Assembly (NCBI GenBank): GCA_003599635.1 | Contig: QZIX01000015.1 | Coordinates: 1 to 33,738, forward strand | Origin: Candidatus Parcubacteria bacterium | GTDB taxonomy: Bacteria; Patescibacteriota; Patescibacteriia; Buchananbacterales; SURF-54 | Reading direction: 5' to 3' | DNA length: 33,738 nucleotides | In this document: piece by piece, positions 7,767 through 15,743 of the stretch | Layout: each line of letters begins with the position of its first letter | Numbering within the stretch: the stretch's first letter is position 1 | Position numbers and translations under genes: made by a program | The notes under the pieces: model-generated | The model's database searches: none | What the model saw: the letters and a program-made list of their open reading frames with translations, nothing else | What the model was told of the DNA's origin: nothing

Positions 7767-7817
7767 GAAAATGCTTGAACATACCCGGGACAAGTCAACT
7801 CCGTCTTTCATTAAAAG

Positions 7818-7891
7818 TGGGCGCGTCAGGAATCGAACCTGAGACCTCGTCATTATCAGTGACGCGCTCTAACCAACTGAGCTACGCGCCC
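7818..7891 (-). tRNA. tRNA-Ile(GAU)
   Basis: Complete cloverleaf: acceptor GGGCGCG/CGCGCCC, D-arm GCTCAGTTGGTTAGAGC, anticodon stem CGTCA/TGACG with loop CTGATAA (anticodon GAU), T-arm TCAGG-TTCGATT-CCTGA. CCA is not encoded. Such tRNAs usually lie in the 16S-23S spacer; here it is 3 kb downstream of the 16S gene, beyond protein genes. Confidence 0.94.
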
Positions 7892-7904
7892 ATACGCCCA
7901 CTTC

Positions 7905-7977
7905 TGGTGCGGGGTGAACACTCTAACTCGCCTCGCTTTCAGCATATAACGAAGCGGGCCAACTGAGCTTGTCGCCC
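7905..7977 (-). pseudogene. tRNA 5'-half fragment with D-loop insert
   Basis: From 7977 the minus strand reads GGGCGAC-AA-GCTC-AGTTGG, a standard tRNA 5' end, then 31 nt that fold as a hairpin (CGCTTC/GAAAGCG), then GTTA-GAGT, which closes the D-stem. An anticodon-stem-like TTCAC follows, but no normal anticodon loop. It is interrupted exactly in the D-loop. I read it as a decayed tRNA copy. Confidence 0.4.
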
Positions 7978-8036
7978 TAAACTATTTAAAAACCCAAAAC
8001 TTACAAAATACAGTCTACACTATTCAGGCAAAAAAA

Positions 8037-9458
8037 TCAAGGTCCTAAAAACCGATAAAGCAAAAAAGAACCGGCGGTCAGTTCCACCGACAATTTTTTG
8101 TCATTGTCCAGTTTATCTTTTAAATCTATTCTTCTGACCAATAAGCCGTCATTGATTTTAATGTCGCATTCTGAATTATAATTACAATAATATATTCTGC
8201 CGGAAGCAACGGCTTCAAGGTAAAAAAGTTCCGCCTGACCGAGTTTATAATCAACGAATATATCGTTTACCTGTCCGAACTTTTGCCTATTGGCAATGAT
8301 TTCATCAATAAATATATTTCTGAAATTTATCGGTTCATAATTTTTCTTGACCTGAACTGCTCCAATTATCAAAAAAGTCGCAAATAAAACCAAAATTAAC
8401 GCTTTAAAAAATAAATGTTTAAAAAAACTAAAGGTCTTAAAAAATAAGGCCGCTACAATCACCGCCGCTGCCGGATAAACAGGACTGATATAATGCGCCA
8501 GTTTTGTTTTTACCAGCGACATAACAATTAAAAAGGAAAAAAACCATATCAAAAGAAGCGCTGATGATTCCGATTTTTTTCTGTAATAATCGTATATTGC
8601 CAAAGCCAGACCCGGAACCAGAATTAAATTCCAGGGGAAGAAACCTGCAATTATTTGATTGACATAAAAATCATATCCCGACAAATGACCTTCGACCCCC
8701 TGAAAGGTTCTTTGGTAAAAATCAAACTTAAACATCTGGATAAAAAAATCGCTGCCCGCCAAATATCTGTATATCAGCCAGGGAAAAATGATCCCGGCAA
8801 TTATCAGACAGTAAAAAATGTAATCTATAAAAGTATACCGTTTTATTTTTTTTACCGCCAGCAAAAATGCCGAAATTATAAATATTGGCGTCAGGCCAAT
8901 TATACTTTTGTACATAAATCCCAAACCGACCGTTATTGCCGACAGAAAAAAATATCTTTTCTTATGATATTTGAAGCTTAAATAAAACAGATAGATTGAC
9001 AAGAGTATAAAAAAGTTTATTCCCGCGTTAAAATCCGCCGTTCTAGCAACCCAAATATTGATATATTGGCTGGTGGTCAAATATATTCCCACAGCCATTA
9101 AAGCGGCTTTTTTATTTAAAACTTCCGTGCCAAAAGCGTAAATTACGACTGCCGTTAATACGGCAAATGCTGCTGACCAAAATCTCAAAGTGAACTCATT
9201 TACGCCGAATAGTCTAAAAATAATTGCGATAAGCCATATCCCCAGAGGCGGTCTGACATTATAAGTGTCCGGAAAATAATTGTATTGGGCAACCAGCCAC
9301 TTTCCGGTTTTTATCATTTCCAAAGCGCTTACTGCGTAACGGGATTCATCCCAGTTAAACGCCGAATTGCCGCCGAGATTGTAAAAAATTATCAGAGCTG
9401 AAACAATCAGAACTCCGGTCATCTGAAAATATTTGTGACGCAGTATTTTGACTATCAT
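8037..9458 (-). CDS. GT39-type membrane glycosyltransferase (ArnT/PMT-like)
   Basis: 473 residues with about ten hydrophobic helices. The N-terminus has the GT-C signature: a first helix, then FNWDESRYA (the D-E pair used for metal and lipid-phosphate sugar donor), followed by NVRPPLGIWLIA, and RTADFN in a later loop, matching the ArnT/PMT fold. It should transfer a sugar from a polyprenyl-phosphate donor on the outer face of the membrane; acceptor unknown. The start overlaps the methyltransferase stop by 4 nt. With the upstream methyltransferase and GT2 genes it forms a three-gene glycan module. Confidence 0.82.
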   Translation of the reverse strand: MIVKILRHKYFQMTGVLIVSALIIFYNLGGNSAFNWDESRYAVSALEMIKTGKWLVAQYNYFPDTYNVRPPLGIWLIAIIFRLFGVNEFTLRFWSAAFAVLTAVVIYAFGTEVLNKKAALMAVGIYLTTSQYINIWVARTADFNAGINFFILLSIYLFYLSFKYHKKRYFFLSAITVGLGFMYKSIIGLTPIFIISAFLLAVKKIKRYTFIDYIFYCLIIAGIIFPWLIYRYLAGSDFFIQMFKFDFYQRTFQGVEGHLSGYDFYVNQIIAGFFPWNLILVPGLALAIYDYYRKKSESSALLLIWFFSFLIVMSLVKTKLAHYISPVYPAAAVIVAALFFKTFSFFKHLFFKALILVLFATFLIIGAVQVKKNYEPINFRNIFIDEIIANRQKFGQVNDIFVDYKLGQAELFYLEAVASGRIYYCNYNSECDIKINDGLLVRRIDLKDKLDNDKKLSVELTAGSFLLYRFLGP

Positions 9459-10060
9459 TTTTTATCGATAATGATAAAAGTAGGGGAAAGCAGTCCTGCC
9501 AGATATTTTATTCTGAACTTAATAAAAAAATACGGAAAATAACCGTATATCGCCGATTCCGGAAATAGTTTTCTGACATCTTCGTAATTAAAAAAATGCA
9601 AATGTTCCTTATTCTGCAAATCTTTCGGCTTGTATTTCAGCCAATAAAACGGCTTCATCAAAATAAAATAGCTGTTGGGTGTGGTTAGAATCATTTTTCC
9701 GCCCGGCCTTAAAACCCGGCGGAATTCATTTATTGCGGATTTTACATTCGCAAGATGTTCGATAACCTCAGAAGCCCAGACCAAATCGAAACTGTTATCT
9801 TTGAAAGGAAGCATTCGGTCAGCATCAACTGTCCGGCATTTTTCGTATTGTTTGGTTTTATCGACAGATATTACATCAAATCCCTTTTTAATTAAAATTT
9901 CCGACTGTCTGCCTTTTCCGCAGCCGATATCCAGGGCTTTTTTACCGCGACCGTTTCCTGCAAATTCCATGGCTATGACTTTACCCCTGGTCCTATTTGC
10001 CACCGTTTCCTGACCTAAATCTATGGGAATTGACTTTAACAATTTAAAAACCCTCTCCAT
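9455..10060 (-). CDS. Class I SAM-dependent methyltransferase
   Basis: 201 residues. Motif I ALDIGCGKGRQSE (about 37-50) binds SAM, an acidic VISVDKT follows, then DLVWASEVIEHL (about 88-99) and FRRVLRPGGKMILTTPNSY, the Methyltransf_11 pattern. Substrate unknown; position between GT2 and GT39 suggests a glycolipid or polyprenyl-linked sugar. It overlaps GT2 by 17 nt and GT39 by 4 nt, so the three are surely co-translated. Confidence 0.82.
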   Translation of the reverse strand: MERVFKLLKSIPIDLGQETVANRTRGKVIAMEFAGNGRGKKALDIGCGKGRQSEILIKKGFDVISVDKTKQYEKCRTVDADRMLPFKDNSFDLVWASEVIEHLANVKSAINEFRRVLRPGGKMILTTPNSYFILMKPFYWLKYKPKDLQNKEHLHFFNYEDVRKLFPESAIYGYFPYFFIKFRIKYLAGLLSPTFIIIDKK

Positions 10061-10772
10061 TAAATCTTTTTTTTAAAGTAATAATTTTTCGTATATTCTG
10101 AATGCTTAAACTAATCGGACTGACCTTGCTTTTTCTGCCCGGCTGGTTAGCCCAATTGACGGGAATTTCTTTTATTTTAAACATTTTCCTTTCCGCCAAA
10201 AGCAGAAGTTCGGTATCAAAAAACCAGCAACCGTCCTGAATGCGCGGTACGATTTCATTTACAACATTTCTGTTAGCCGCTTTGAAACCGCACTGAAAAT
10301 CTGAAATTTTAGAATTAAACACCAGGCGTATTATCTGTTTGTAAAAAAAAGAAAAGAATAAACGATAACGGCTGACTATAACGCGGGAACTTCTCATATA
10401 GCGCGAACCGATGACAATGTCGCTGCCCGAAAAAATTTCCCTTAAAGCTTCCGGCAATGCGTTTAGATCGGTTGACAGATCAGAATCCATATAAACGTAA
10501 ATATCGGCCTGGTTTGACAGCCAGCCAGAAATTACGGCATTGCCCTTGCCTTTGACTTTAAGCGACATTAAGCTAACAACCCCGGGGAATTCTTCTGCCA
10601 AATTTTCGGCCACCTGCCGGGTATTATCGATCGAACCGTTTTCGGCAATCACTATTTTAGCCGGAAGATTCCGGGATTTTAAAAAAACAGCCAGCTTTTC
10701 CACGTTCGGCCTTAAAAATGCGGCCTCATTATACGCCGGCAAAACTATGACGATTCTTTTTTCCGTATTCAT
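10044..10772 (-). CDS. GT2 polyprenyl/dolichyl-phosphate sugar synthase-like
   Basis: About 242 residues from ATG 10772; an in-frame TTG at 10802 lies inside a terminator hairpin and was rejected. It has the GT-A fold: VIVLPAYNEA (about 8-17), IAENGSIDNT near 40, GKGNAVISGW near 72, YMDSDLSTD (DxD, about 86-94), IVIGSRYM near 115 and FQCGFKA near 155. This matches DPM1-like synthases that load a sugar onto a polyprenyl phosphate, the donor that GT39 enzymes use. TATAAT ends 6 nt before the ATG, so the mRNA is predicted leaderless. Confidence 0.83.
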   Translation of the reverse strand: MNTEKRIVIVLPAYNEAAFLRPNVEKLAVFLKSRNLPAKIVIAENGSIDNTRQVAENLAEEFPGVVSLMSLKVKGKGNAVISGWLSNQADIYVYMDSDLSTDLNALPEALREIFSGSDIVIGSRYMRSSRVIVSRYRLFFSFFYKQIIRLVFNSKISDFQCGFKAANRNVVNEIVPRIQDGCWFFDTELLLLAERKMFKIKEIPVNWANQPGRKSKVSPISLSIQNIRKIITLKKRFNGEGF

Positions 10773-10800
10773 AATGTAATTATAACTGATAAAGCCAAAC

Positions 10801-10821
10801 AAAAAAACCTCCGAAAGGAGA
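10801..10821 (-). terminator. Terminator-like hairpin after the 16S trailer
   Basis: On the minus strand a short stem (CTCC-TTTC-GGAG) is followed by seven T. It lies just after the 16S trailer repeat and before the GT2 gene, so it would end the rRNA transcript. The stem is short. Confidence 0.5.
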
Positions 10822-10826
10822 TTTAT

Positions 10827-10851
10827 ATTGACAACCCGAATATGGCAAACT
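10827..10851 (-). repeat. 16S trailer arm of the rRNA processing stem
   Basis: This 25-nt segment is complementary to 12994-13018 in the leader, with one G-U pair. The two arms bracket the 16S gene and would form the double-stranded stem that RNase III normally cuts in pre-16S. Between here and the 16S 3' end there are two further hairpins (10888-10925, arms AAGTTATCCTT / AAGGATAACTT, and TTTTGAAC / GTTCAAAA near 10875). Confidence 0.8.
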
Positions 10852-11313
10852 TGTGTAAACGTCTTGATTTTTGAACCAAATAGTTCAAAAAACGACCTTG
10901 TAAGTGTAAGTTATCCTTGCATATGCAAAAGGATAACTTGAAACACCGTATCTCCCTAGAAAGGAGGTGATCCATCCACAGCTTCCGCTACGGATGCCTT
11001 GTTACGACTTCGTCCCTGTCATCAACCCTACCTTCTGCCGCAAACTGCGACATTCGGGTATTGCCGACTCCCTTGACGTGACGGGCGGTGTGTACAAGAC
11101 CCGAGAACGTATTCACCGCGCCGAGGCTGATACGCGGTTACTAGCGATTCCAGCTTCATGAAGTCAGGTTGCAGACTTCAATCCGAACTGAGACCAATTT
11201 TGGTGGGATTAGCTCCATCTCGCGACTTAGCAACCCATTGTATTGGCCATTGTAGCACGTGTGTAGCCCAGGATGTAAGAGCCATGCTGATTTGACGTCA
11301 TCCCCACCTTCCT

Positions 11314-11414
11314 CCCCGCCCAAATTTTCCGAGCTACTCGGTTTGCAATAATTATATTTCAAACCGAGAGAATAAGAATAATCTTATCCTTATGTTTAGA
11401 AAATTTGGGCGGGG
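11314..11414 (-). other. 16S helix 40 extension
   Basis: Where most bacteria have a short helix 40 (before GGAGGAAGGTGGGGATGACG) there is a 16-bp perfect stem (11314-11329 with 11399-11414, CCCCGCCCAAATTTTC type) capped by an AT-rich region with a second hairpin (CTCGGTTTG / CAAACCGAG). The stem continues the rRNA helix, so it is probably retained rather than removed. Confidence 0.7.
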
Positions 11415-11474
11415 CAGTTTCCTATGAATATTTAACATAGAATAGGGGTTGCGCTCGTTACCCAACTTAATGGT

Positions 11475-11517
<43 letters not shown>

Positions 11518-11603
11518 GTGCACCCTCGAAGGCGGCCTTAATTTCTTAAAGCTTGCAGCACCATGTCAAACCCTGGTAAGGTTCCTCGCTTATTGTCGAA
11601 TTG

Positions 11604-11671
<68 letters not shown>

Positions 11672-12051
11672 TCCCAGGCGGGATGCTTAAGGAGTTATCT
11701 TAATAGAACGACACTGGTAGGGTCGAAACTACCAATGCCTAGCATCCATCGTTTACGGCGTGGACTACTGGGGTATCTAATCCCATTCGCTACCCACGCT
11801 TTCGTCCCTCACTGTCAGAACCGTTCCAGCAAGATGCTTTCGCATTTGGTGTTCTTGCCGATATTAACACATTTGACCGTTACACCGGCAATTCCACTTG
11901 CCTCTCCCGGTCTCGATCTTAAAAGTATTTCCCGCAGTCTCGCCGTTAAGCAGCGAGATTTGACGAAAAACTTTTTAAGACAGCTACGGACCCTTTACGC
12001 CCAATAAATCCGGATAACGCTTGGGGCACTCGTATTACCGCTGCTGCTGGC

Positions 12052-12370
12052 CCTGCACCATTTGCGCAGAACTTGGACTATACCACCATCCTGACAAATT
12101 GTCAGGCGTTCGGCGTTTGATAATACATATATTTTAATCTCGATGCACTATCTCATTTCGATCTTTATCGAAAATCAGTCTCTGAGGGGTCATACTCAAT
12201 AGAGCAGAGGACTTCCCTGCTGATTGGCAATGAATATTTAAGCAGCACATCATTGCTTTCCAGCATATGAGCCGAATTTTTCAATTCCGATTACTCGGAA
12301 AAGTCGCGCTACGGTTTTTTTATACGAGTTTACATTGCTTGCCCTGTCACCTTAATGGCGCAGGGCTGGC
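12052..12370 (-). other. Group I-like intron in the 16S 530 region (after U516)
   Basis: The conserved GTGCCAGCAGC segment is broken: the minus strand reads ...CTCGT-GCCAG, then 319 nt, then GCCAGCAGCAGCGGTAATACG. A cut after U516 with a final intron G fits group I rules; GCCAG is repeated at both ends, so the exact boundary is ambiguous over 5 nt. Core motifs are present: a P/Q-like CAATCAGCAGGGAA (12209-12230), R element CTCAGAGACTG (12176-12187), a P8 hairpin (CCTGACAA/TTTGTCAGG) and S element GGTATAGTCC (12072-12084), so P7 can pair GACT/AGTC. It encodes no endonuclease. The intron ends can also pair over 12 bp (GCCCTGCGCCAT / ATGGTGCAGGGC). I could not place a convincing P1. Confidence 0.8.
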
Positions 12371-12810
12371 ACGAGTTTAGCAGCCCCTTATTCCTCAGGT
12401 ACCGTCATTAATTCTTCCCTGAGAAAAGATCTTTACACCCCGAAGGGCTTCTTCGATCACGCGGCGTCGCTCCCTCAGACTTTCGTCCATTGGGGAATAT
12501 TCTTGACTGCAGCCTCCCGTAGGAGTCTGGGCAGTGTCTCAGTCCCAGTGAGGCGGGTCGCGCTCTCACGCCCGCTACCCGTCATAGCCTTGGTGAGCTG
12601 TTATCTCACCAACTAGCTGATAGGCCATAGGCCCCTCCCGATCCGGCATCTTGCGATGCCTTTATTATTTCCTCTTGTGAGAAAATAAACCATCGGCTAT
12701 TAGCCCCGCTTTCGCGGGGTTATGGCCGAGATCGGGGCAGGTTACCAATGTGTTACGCACCCGTTTGCCACTGTAGCCTTGCGGCTACCGTTCGACTTGC
12801 ATGCCTTAGA

Positions 12811-12850
<40 letters not shown>

Positions 12851-12993
12851 AAAAAAGTTTATTACGAAAACCAGTAAAACGTAAGAATTTCTACTTTTAA
12901 CGAGATGTCAAAAATGAAATACTTAAAGATATTTTTAAAGGTGTATCCAAACCTTATAGAATTGACGTCTACTTTGCCGGTAAACCGGCAAAG

Positions 12994-13018
12994 AGTTTGC
13001 CATATTCGGATTGTCAAT
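12994..13018 (-). repeat. 16S leader arm of the rRNA processing stem
   Basis: Complementary to 10827-10851 over 25 nt with one G-U pair; it lies about 140 nt upstream of the mature 16S 5' end. A perfect 20-nt palindrome (12973-12992, TTTGCCGGT / ACCGGCAAA) follows at once and would form a separate leader hairpin. Confidence 0.8.
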
Positions 13019-13243
13019 GTCCTTTTTCCTCTCCCTGACTTTCTTTCCAATGCTTGGGTGAAGAAAAAACAGCAGGACCATTTTTGCTTATGGCTTATGG
13101 CTGATTGCCTATGGCAGGATTTGCCATCTGCTATTAGCTATTCGCCAGAAAGGGTGCCACTGTTTTTTCTCCAAATTTATGGAAAATATTTAATTTTCAA
13201 TAATTTATTTGCGAATTTTTTAGGTTAATTATTAACCAAATAT

Positions 13244-13272
13244 ATGATAACGCATTCTAAAAAGAATGTCAA
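13244..13272 (-). promoter_or_regulatory. Promoter of the 16S unit
   Basis: On the minus strand TTGACA (13267-13272) is 17 nt from TATCAT (13244-13249), preceded by AT-rich sequence that could act as an UP element. Transcription would begin near 13236, giving a leader of about 380 nt. It is the strongest promoter match upstream of rrs. Confidence 0.75.
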
Positions 13273-13628
13273 GCAAAAAAATTACGGTAAATAAAACTCC
13301 TATCGACCAATTTAATGGACCAGAGATCTGCCCCCGTCATGCCCCCAGGAGGGGACCCCGGGCAATAAATATATTTTATATCAACAGATGATTAATCAAA
13401 TCAATTTAACCACAGCTTTTGCACAGAATTCCTTAATTTACCGGCGAAAACAGGGGATAGATACTCCTACTGCCCATTTGTTTGATTAGGGGAGAGAATA
13501 AGAAAGGGTAAACTTTTCTTCCGCTTGTGCTTCTGATGTCAGTTTTTAATTTTTTAATGGTTGCCCGAACTTCAGGAACCCGGTTATTTGCCATTAGCAA
13601 TTAGCGGCAGGCTATCTGCTTTTGACTA
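13273..13628. other. Intergenic region between trmD and the 16S promoter
   Basis: No gene seen. It has a C/G-rich stretch with hairpin potential (13328-13368, CCCC-AGGA-GGGG) and low-complexity words (GCCATTAGCAATTAGC near 13590). The 16S leader at 13080-13145 has similar words (GCTTATGGCTTATGGC, GCTATTAGC). Confidence 0.4.
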
Positions 13629-14372
13629 TTATTTCTTTTTTCTTTGGTGTTTCTGCCTCCATTCATGTATTTTTTGATGATTTCCAGACAATAACACTTC
13701 AGGAACTTTAACCGTTTGCCGTTTGCCGTTTGCCGTTTGCCATTTAAAAACTTCCGGCCTTGTATACTGGGGGTACTCAACATAATCCAGGTCTTTGCAG
13801 AAAGTTTCCTCATCCAAAGCGTGTTCATGCCCGACCACGCCTTTTATGTGCCGGGAGACTGCTTCCATAATCGTCATAGCGGCCAATTCGCCTCCGGCTA
13901 AAATAAAATTGCCGACAGAAATTTTTTCATCAACAAATTTTTCCACGCGCGAATCAAATCCTTCATAGCGCCCGCAGAGTAAAACCAGCTGGTCGTATTT
14001 GGAAAGACGCTTGGCTTCTTTTTGGTTGAAAGTTTTGCCTTCAGGGGCAAGCATGATAATCCTCATCTTTGACTTTTTCGCTTTACCCCTGTATCGCTTT
14101 ATCACTTTTCGTTCAATTTCGTTTATCGCCTTATATATCGGTTCTGCCTTTAAAATCATCCCGGGTCCGCCGCCAAAAGGCCTGTCATCGACCGACTTGT
14201 GTCGGTCATTAGTGTATTTTCGCAGATCGTGGGCATGGATTTTAATCAGCCCTTTTTTAAGAGCGCGCCTTAATATGCCGTAATCAAAATAACAGCAGGA
14301 GCCGTTTTCATATCCTTTGCCTGTGGCACAAAATAATTTCGGAAAAATTGTAATGATGTCAAATTGAATCAT
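13629..14372 (-). CDS. trmD: tRNA (guanine-N1-)-methyltransferase TrmD
   Basis: 247 residues. It methylates N1 of G37 in tRNAs reading CNN codons, which prevents frameshifting. Seen: IDxxTIFP-like start FDIITIFPKLF, HDLRKYTNDRHKSVDDRPFGGGPGM (51-72), the trefoil-knot SAM site LLCGRYEGFDSRVE (131-144) and SVGNFILAGGELAAM (152-166), and VPEVLLSGNH (223-232). Two oddities: an insert at about 14-30 (CATGKGYENGSCCYFD), and residues 210-220, encoded by four copies of a 7-bp unit, replacing the usual YRG-type linker before KVPEVLLSG. Adjacent rimM and rplS, usual partners, are absent. Confidence 0.95.
   Translation of the reverse strand: MIQFDIITIFPKLFCATGKGYENGSCCYFDYGILRRALKKGLIKIHAHDLRKYTNDRHKSVDDRPFGGGPGMILKAEPIYKAINEIERKVIKRYRGKAKKSKMRIIMLAPEGKTFNQKEAKRLSKYDQLVLLCGRYEGFDSRVEKFVDEKISVGNFILAGGELAAMTIMEAVSRHIKGVVGHEHALDEETFCKDLDYVEYPQYTRPEVFKWQTANGKRQTVKVPEVLLSGNHQKIHEWRQKHQRKKK
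13711..13741 (-). repeat. 7-bp tandem repeat inside trmD
   Basis: Four copies of GGCAAAC in tandem on the minus strand. Because 7 is not a multiple of 3 they are read through all three phases and give QTANGKRQT. The copy number keeps the downstream KVPEVLLSG in frame. Confidence 0.85.
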
Positions 14373-14432
14373 ATAATATAAATACCCTTATTTTCTTCCA
14401 AAGTCAATTCATAACTGCTGACATTTTATAGT

Positions 14433-14460
14433 GAAGGCGACATTCTGGAAAGTCGCCTTC
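14433..14460. repeat. REP-like palindrome GAAGGC...GCCTTC, copy 1
   Basis: A 28-bp near-perfect palindrome, GAAGGCGACATTC then TGGAAAGTCGCCTTC. It is almost identical to the copy inside the transposase gene at 16533-16560. It lies downstream of the methyltransferase gene and could also act as a transcription terminator. Confidence 0.8.
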
Positions 14461-14486
14461 AGTTAAACCGTCTTTCAATTCTTAAA

Positions 14487-14514
14487 GAAGGCAAAACGTC
14501 GACGTTTTGCCTTC
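14487..14514. repeat. REP-like palindrome GAAGGC...GCCTTC, copy 2
   Basis: A perfect 28-bp palindrome with the same GAAGGC/GCCTTC ends but a different centre (AAAACGTC / GACGTTTT). The end is 11 nt from the methyltransferase stop. Same ends and length as copies 1 and 3 suggest one family. Confidence 0.75.
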
Positions 14515-14524
14515 AGGAAATAAT

Positions 14525-15169
14525 TTATTTTTCCAACCTGCCAAATAAAGCGTAATGAGGCCGGTAATGAATTTTTCTATTGACAATATTGCTTTTTTCC
14601 ACCCAAACTTCCGGCCTAAAATTTTTGAATTCCTTCTCTAACAACTGTCTATTAAAAATGTAATGCGGCAACCCTTTTTCCCAACATTTCAAGGGAATAT
14701 AAGTTCTTGAAGCAACAAGTTTCCTGTTTCTTTTATACTTATTAAAACTTTTTTGGACCGTTATAAATAAAAAGCCTTGTGGCTTTAAAACTCTTTGAAT
14801 CTCTTTAATTGCGCTTCTTATATTATCTATCTTGCCGTGGTTAATAACCTGAATCGAAATTACGGCATCAAACAAATTATCGGGGTAGGGTAGGCGCTGA
14901 AAAACATTTCCTGTTTTTAAATTGGCCTCAAGTTTTTCTTTCCGCAACCATTGGCGCGTCAAATTAATGCCGCTTTTTGAAACATCAACTCCATAAACTT
15001 TAAAACCTCGCTTGGCTAGAAAAACAGTATGCCTTCCGGAGCCGCAGCCTAAACCCAAAACTCTTTTGACTTTATTTTTTTTAAAAAGCCTGACAATTTT
15101 TGCCATATCTTCCTGCGGCTTTAAAAAAAATCTTCCCTTTTCTTTAAATATTGTATCCCACTGCAACAT
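14525..15169 (-). CDS. Class I SAM-dependent methyltransferase
   Basis: 214 residues. Motif I RVLGLGCGSGRHTVFLAKRG (about 36-55) is followed by VYGVDVSKSGI, LPYPDNLFDAVISIQVINHG (motif II region, about 94-113) and IQRVLKPQGFLFITVQ. This is the Methyltransf_11/25 pattern; substrate unknown. It is monocistronic, with two REP-like palindromes at its 3' end. It is not closely similar to the methyltransferase at 9455-10060. Confidence 0.8.
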   Translation of the reverse strand: MLQWDTIFKEKGRFFLKPQEDMAKIVRLFKKNKVKRVLGLGCGSGRHTVFLAKRGFKVYGVDVSKSGINLTRQWLRKEKLEANLKTGNVFQRLPYPDNLFDAVISIQVINHGKIDNIRSAIKEIQRVLKPQGFLFITVQKSFNKYKRNRKLVASRTYIPLKCWEKGLPHYIFNRQLLEKEFKNFRPEVWVEKSNIVNRKIHYRPHYALFGRLEK

Positions 15170-15254
15170 AACATTATAATATCAGAAATTTTTCAATAAA
15201 AAAACACCGTGGCTTTTTAAAATCCATGGACTTGAAGCAACCCTTGAAGACGTT

Positions 15255-15595
15255 TTGTTGCCTTTAAAGGTGCAAAAGGAAAGCGAAGGAGAGGAAGAAT
15301 ATTACAATAGAGACTTCACGTTCAAAGATCCCATTGCGCAGTTTAGCAAGAAGCCTTTTAACGGATATTGCCTGGTCCGTTGTTATGCAAATGCATGTCA
15401 GGTTGTAGTTGAAAAAACACGTGTATCCGACCCGACAGATGTGGCAATTTTTTGTATGCAGTCAATGAAATCTGCCGCATTGCAAGGCAGCAGAAGATAA
15501 CCAAAAGACTGATAACGGCTATCAATCAGGAAAACTATGGTTATGCAGAAAGGCAGAAGAAAGAATTACTGGAAACATTTGGAGAGGGTCTTTAA
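15255..15595 (+). pseudogene. Hypothetical protein, frameshifted at a T6 run
   Basis: Reading from a TTG at 15255 gives 81 residues ending QGSRR. At the T6 run (15448-15453) another frame continues better: the first part up to DPTDVA joins NFLYAVNEICRIARQQKITKRLITAINQE and ends EGL at 15595, 13 nt before a strong terminator. The joined protein would be about 113 residues. No convincing ATG or ribosome site exists, so the N-terminus may also be lost. No family recognised. It is either a decayed gene or a sequencing indel. Confidence 0.45.
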
Positions 15596-15608
15596 TATTT
15601 GTGCAATC

Positions 15609-15647
15609 CGGCCGCCGGGTTTTTACCTGCGGCCGTTTTCTTTTTTT
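15609..15647 (+). terminator. Intrinsic terminator
   Basis: Stem CGGCCGC / GCGGCCG with a 13-nt loop, followed by TTTTCTTTTTTT on the plus strand. It supports a plus-strand transcript over 15255-15595. Confidence 0.85.
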
Positions 15648-15696
15648 AAAATTGAATGAGGAAAGATTTCTCCAAACAATAAAATTTTCCTTCCAA

Positions 15697-15730
15697 ATCA
15701 AAAACCGCCCGACAAGAGGCGATTTTTGAT
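15697..15730 (-). terminator. Terminator downstream of khpA
   Basis: A 13-bp stem (ATCAAAAATCGCC / GGCGGTTTTTGAT, one wobble) with T-rich 3' arm on the minus strand, 14 nt after the khpA stop. Confidence 0.65.
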
Positions 15731-15743
15731 ATTATTTTTTTGT

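Noticed and set aside
7371-7966. Open frames over the tRNA-Pro/Phe/Ile cluster
   Set aside because: All overlap tRNA genes or their fragments and have tRNA-derived peptides.
13601-13828. 75-residue frame overlapping trmD
   Set aside because: Alternative phase through the 7-bp repeat; no independent support.
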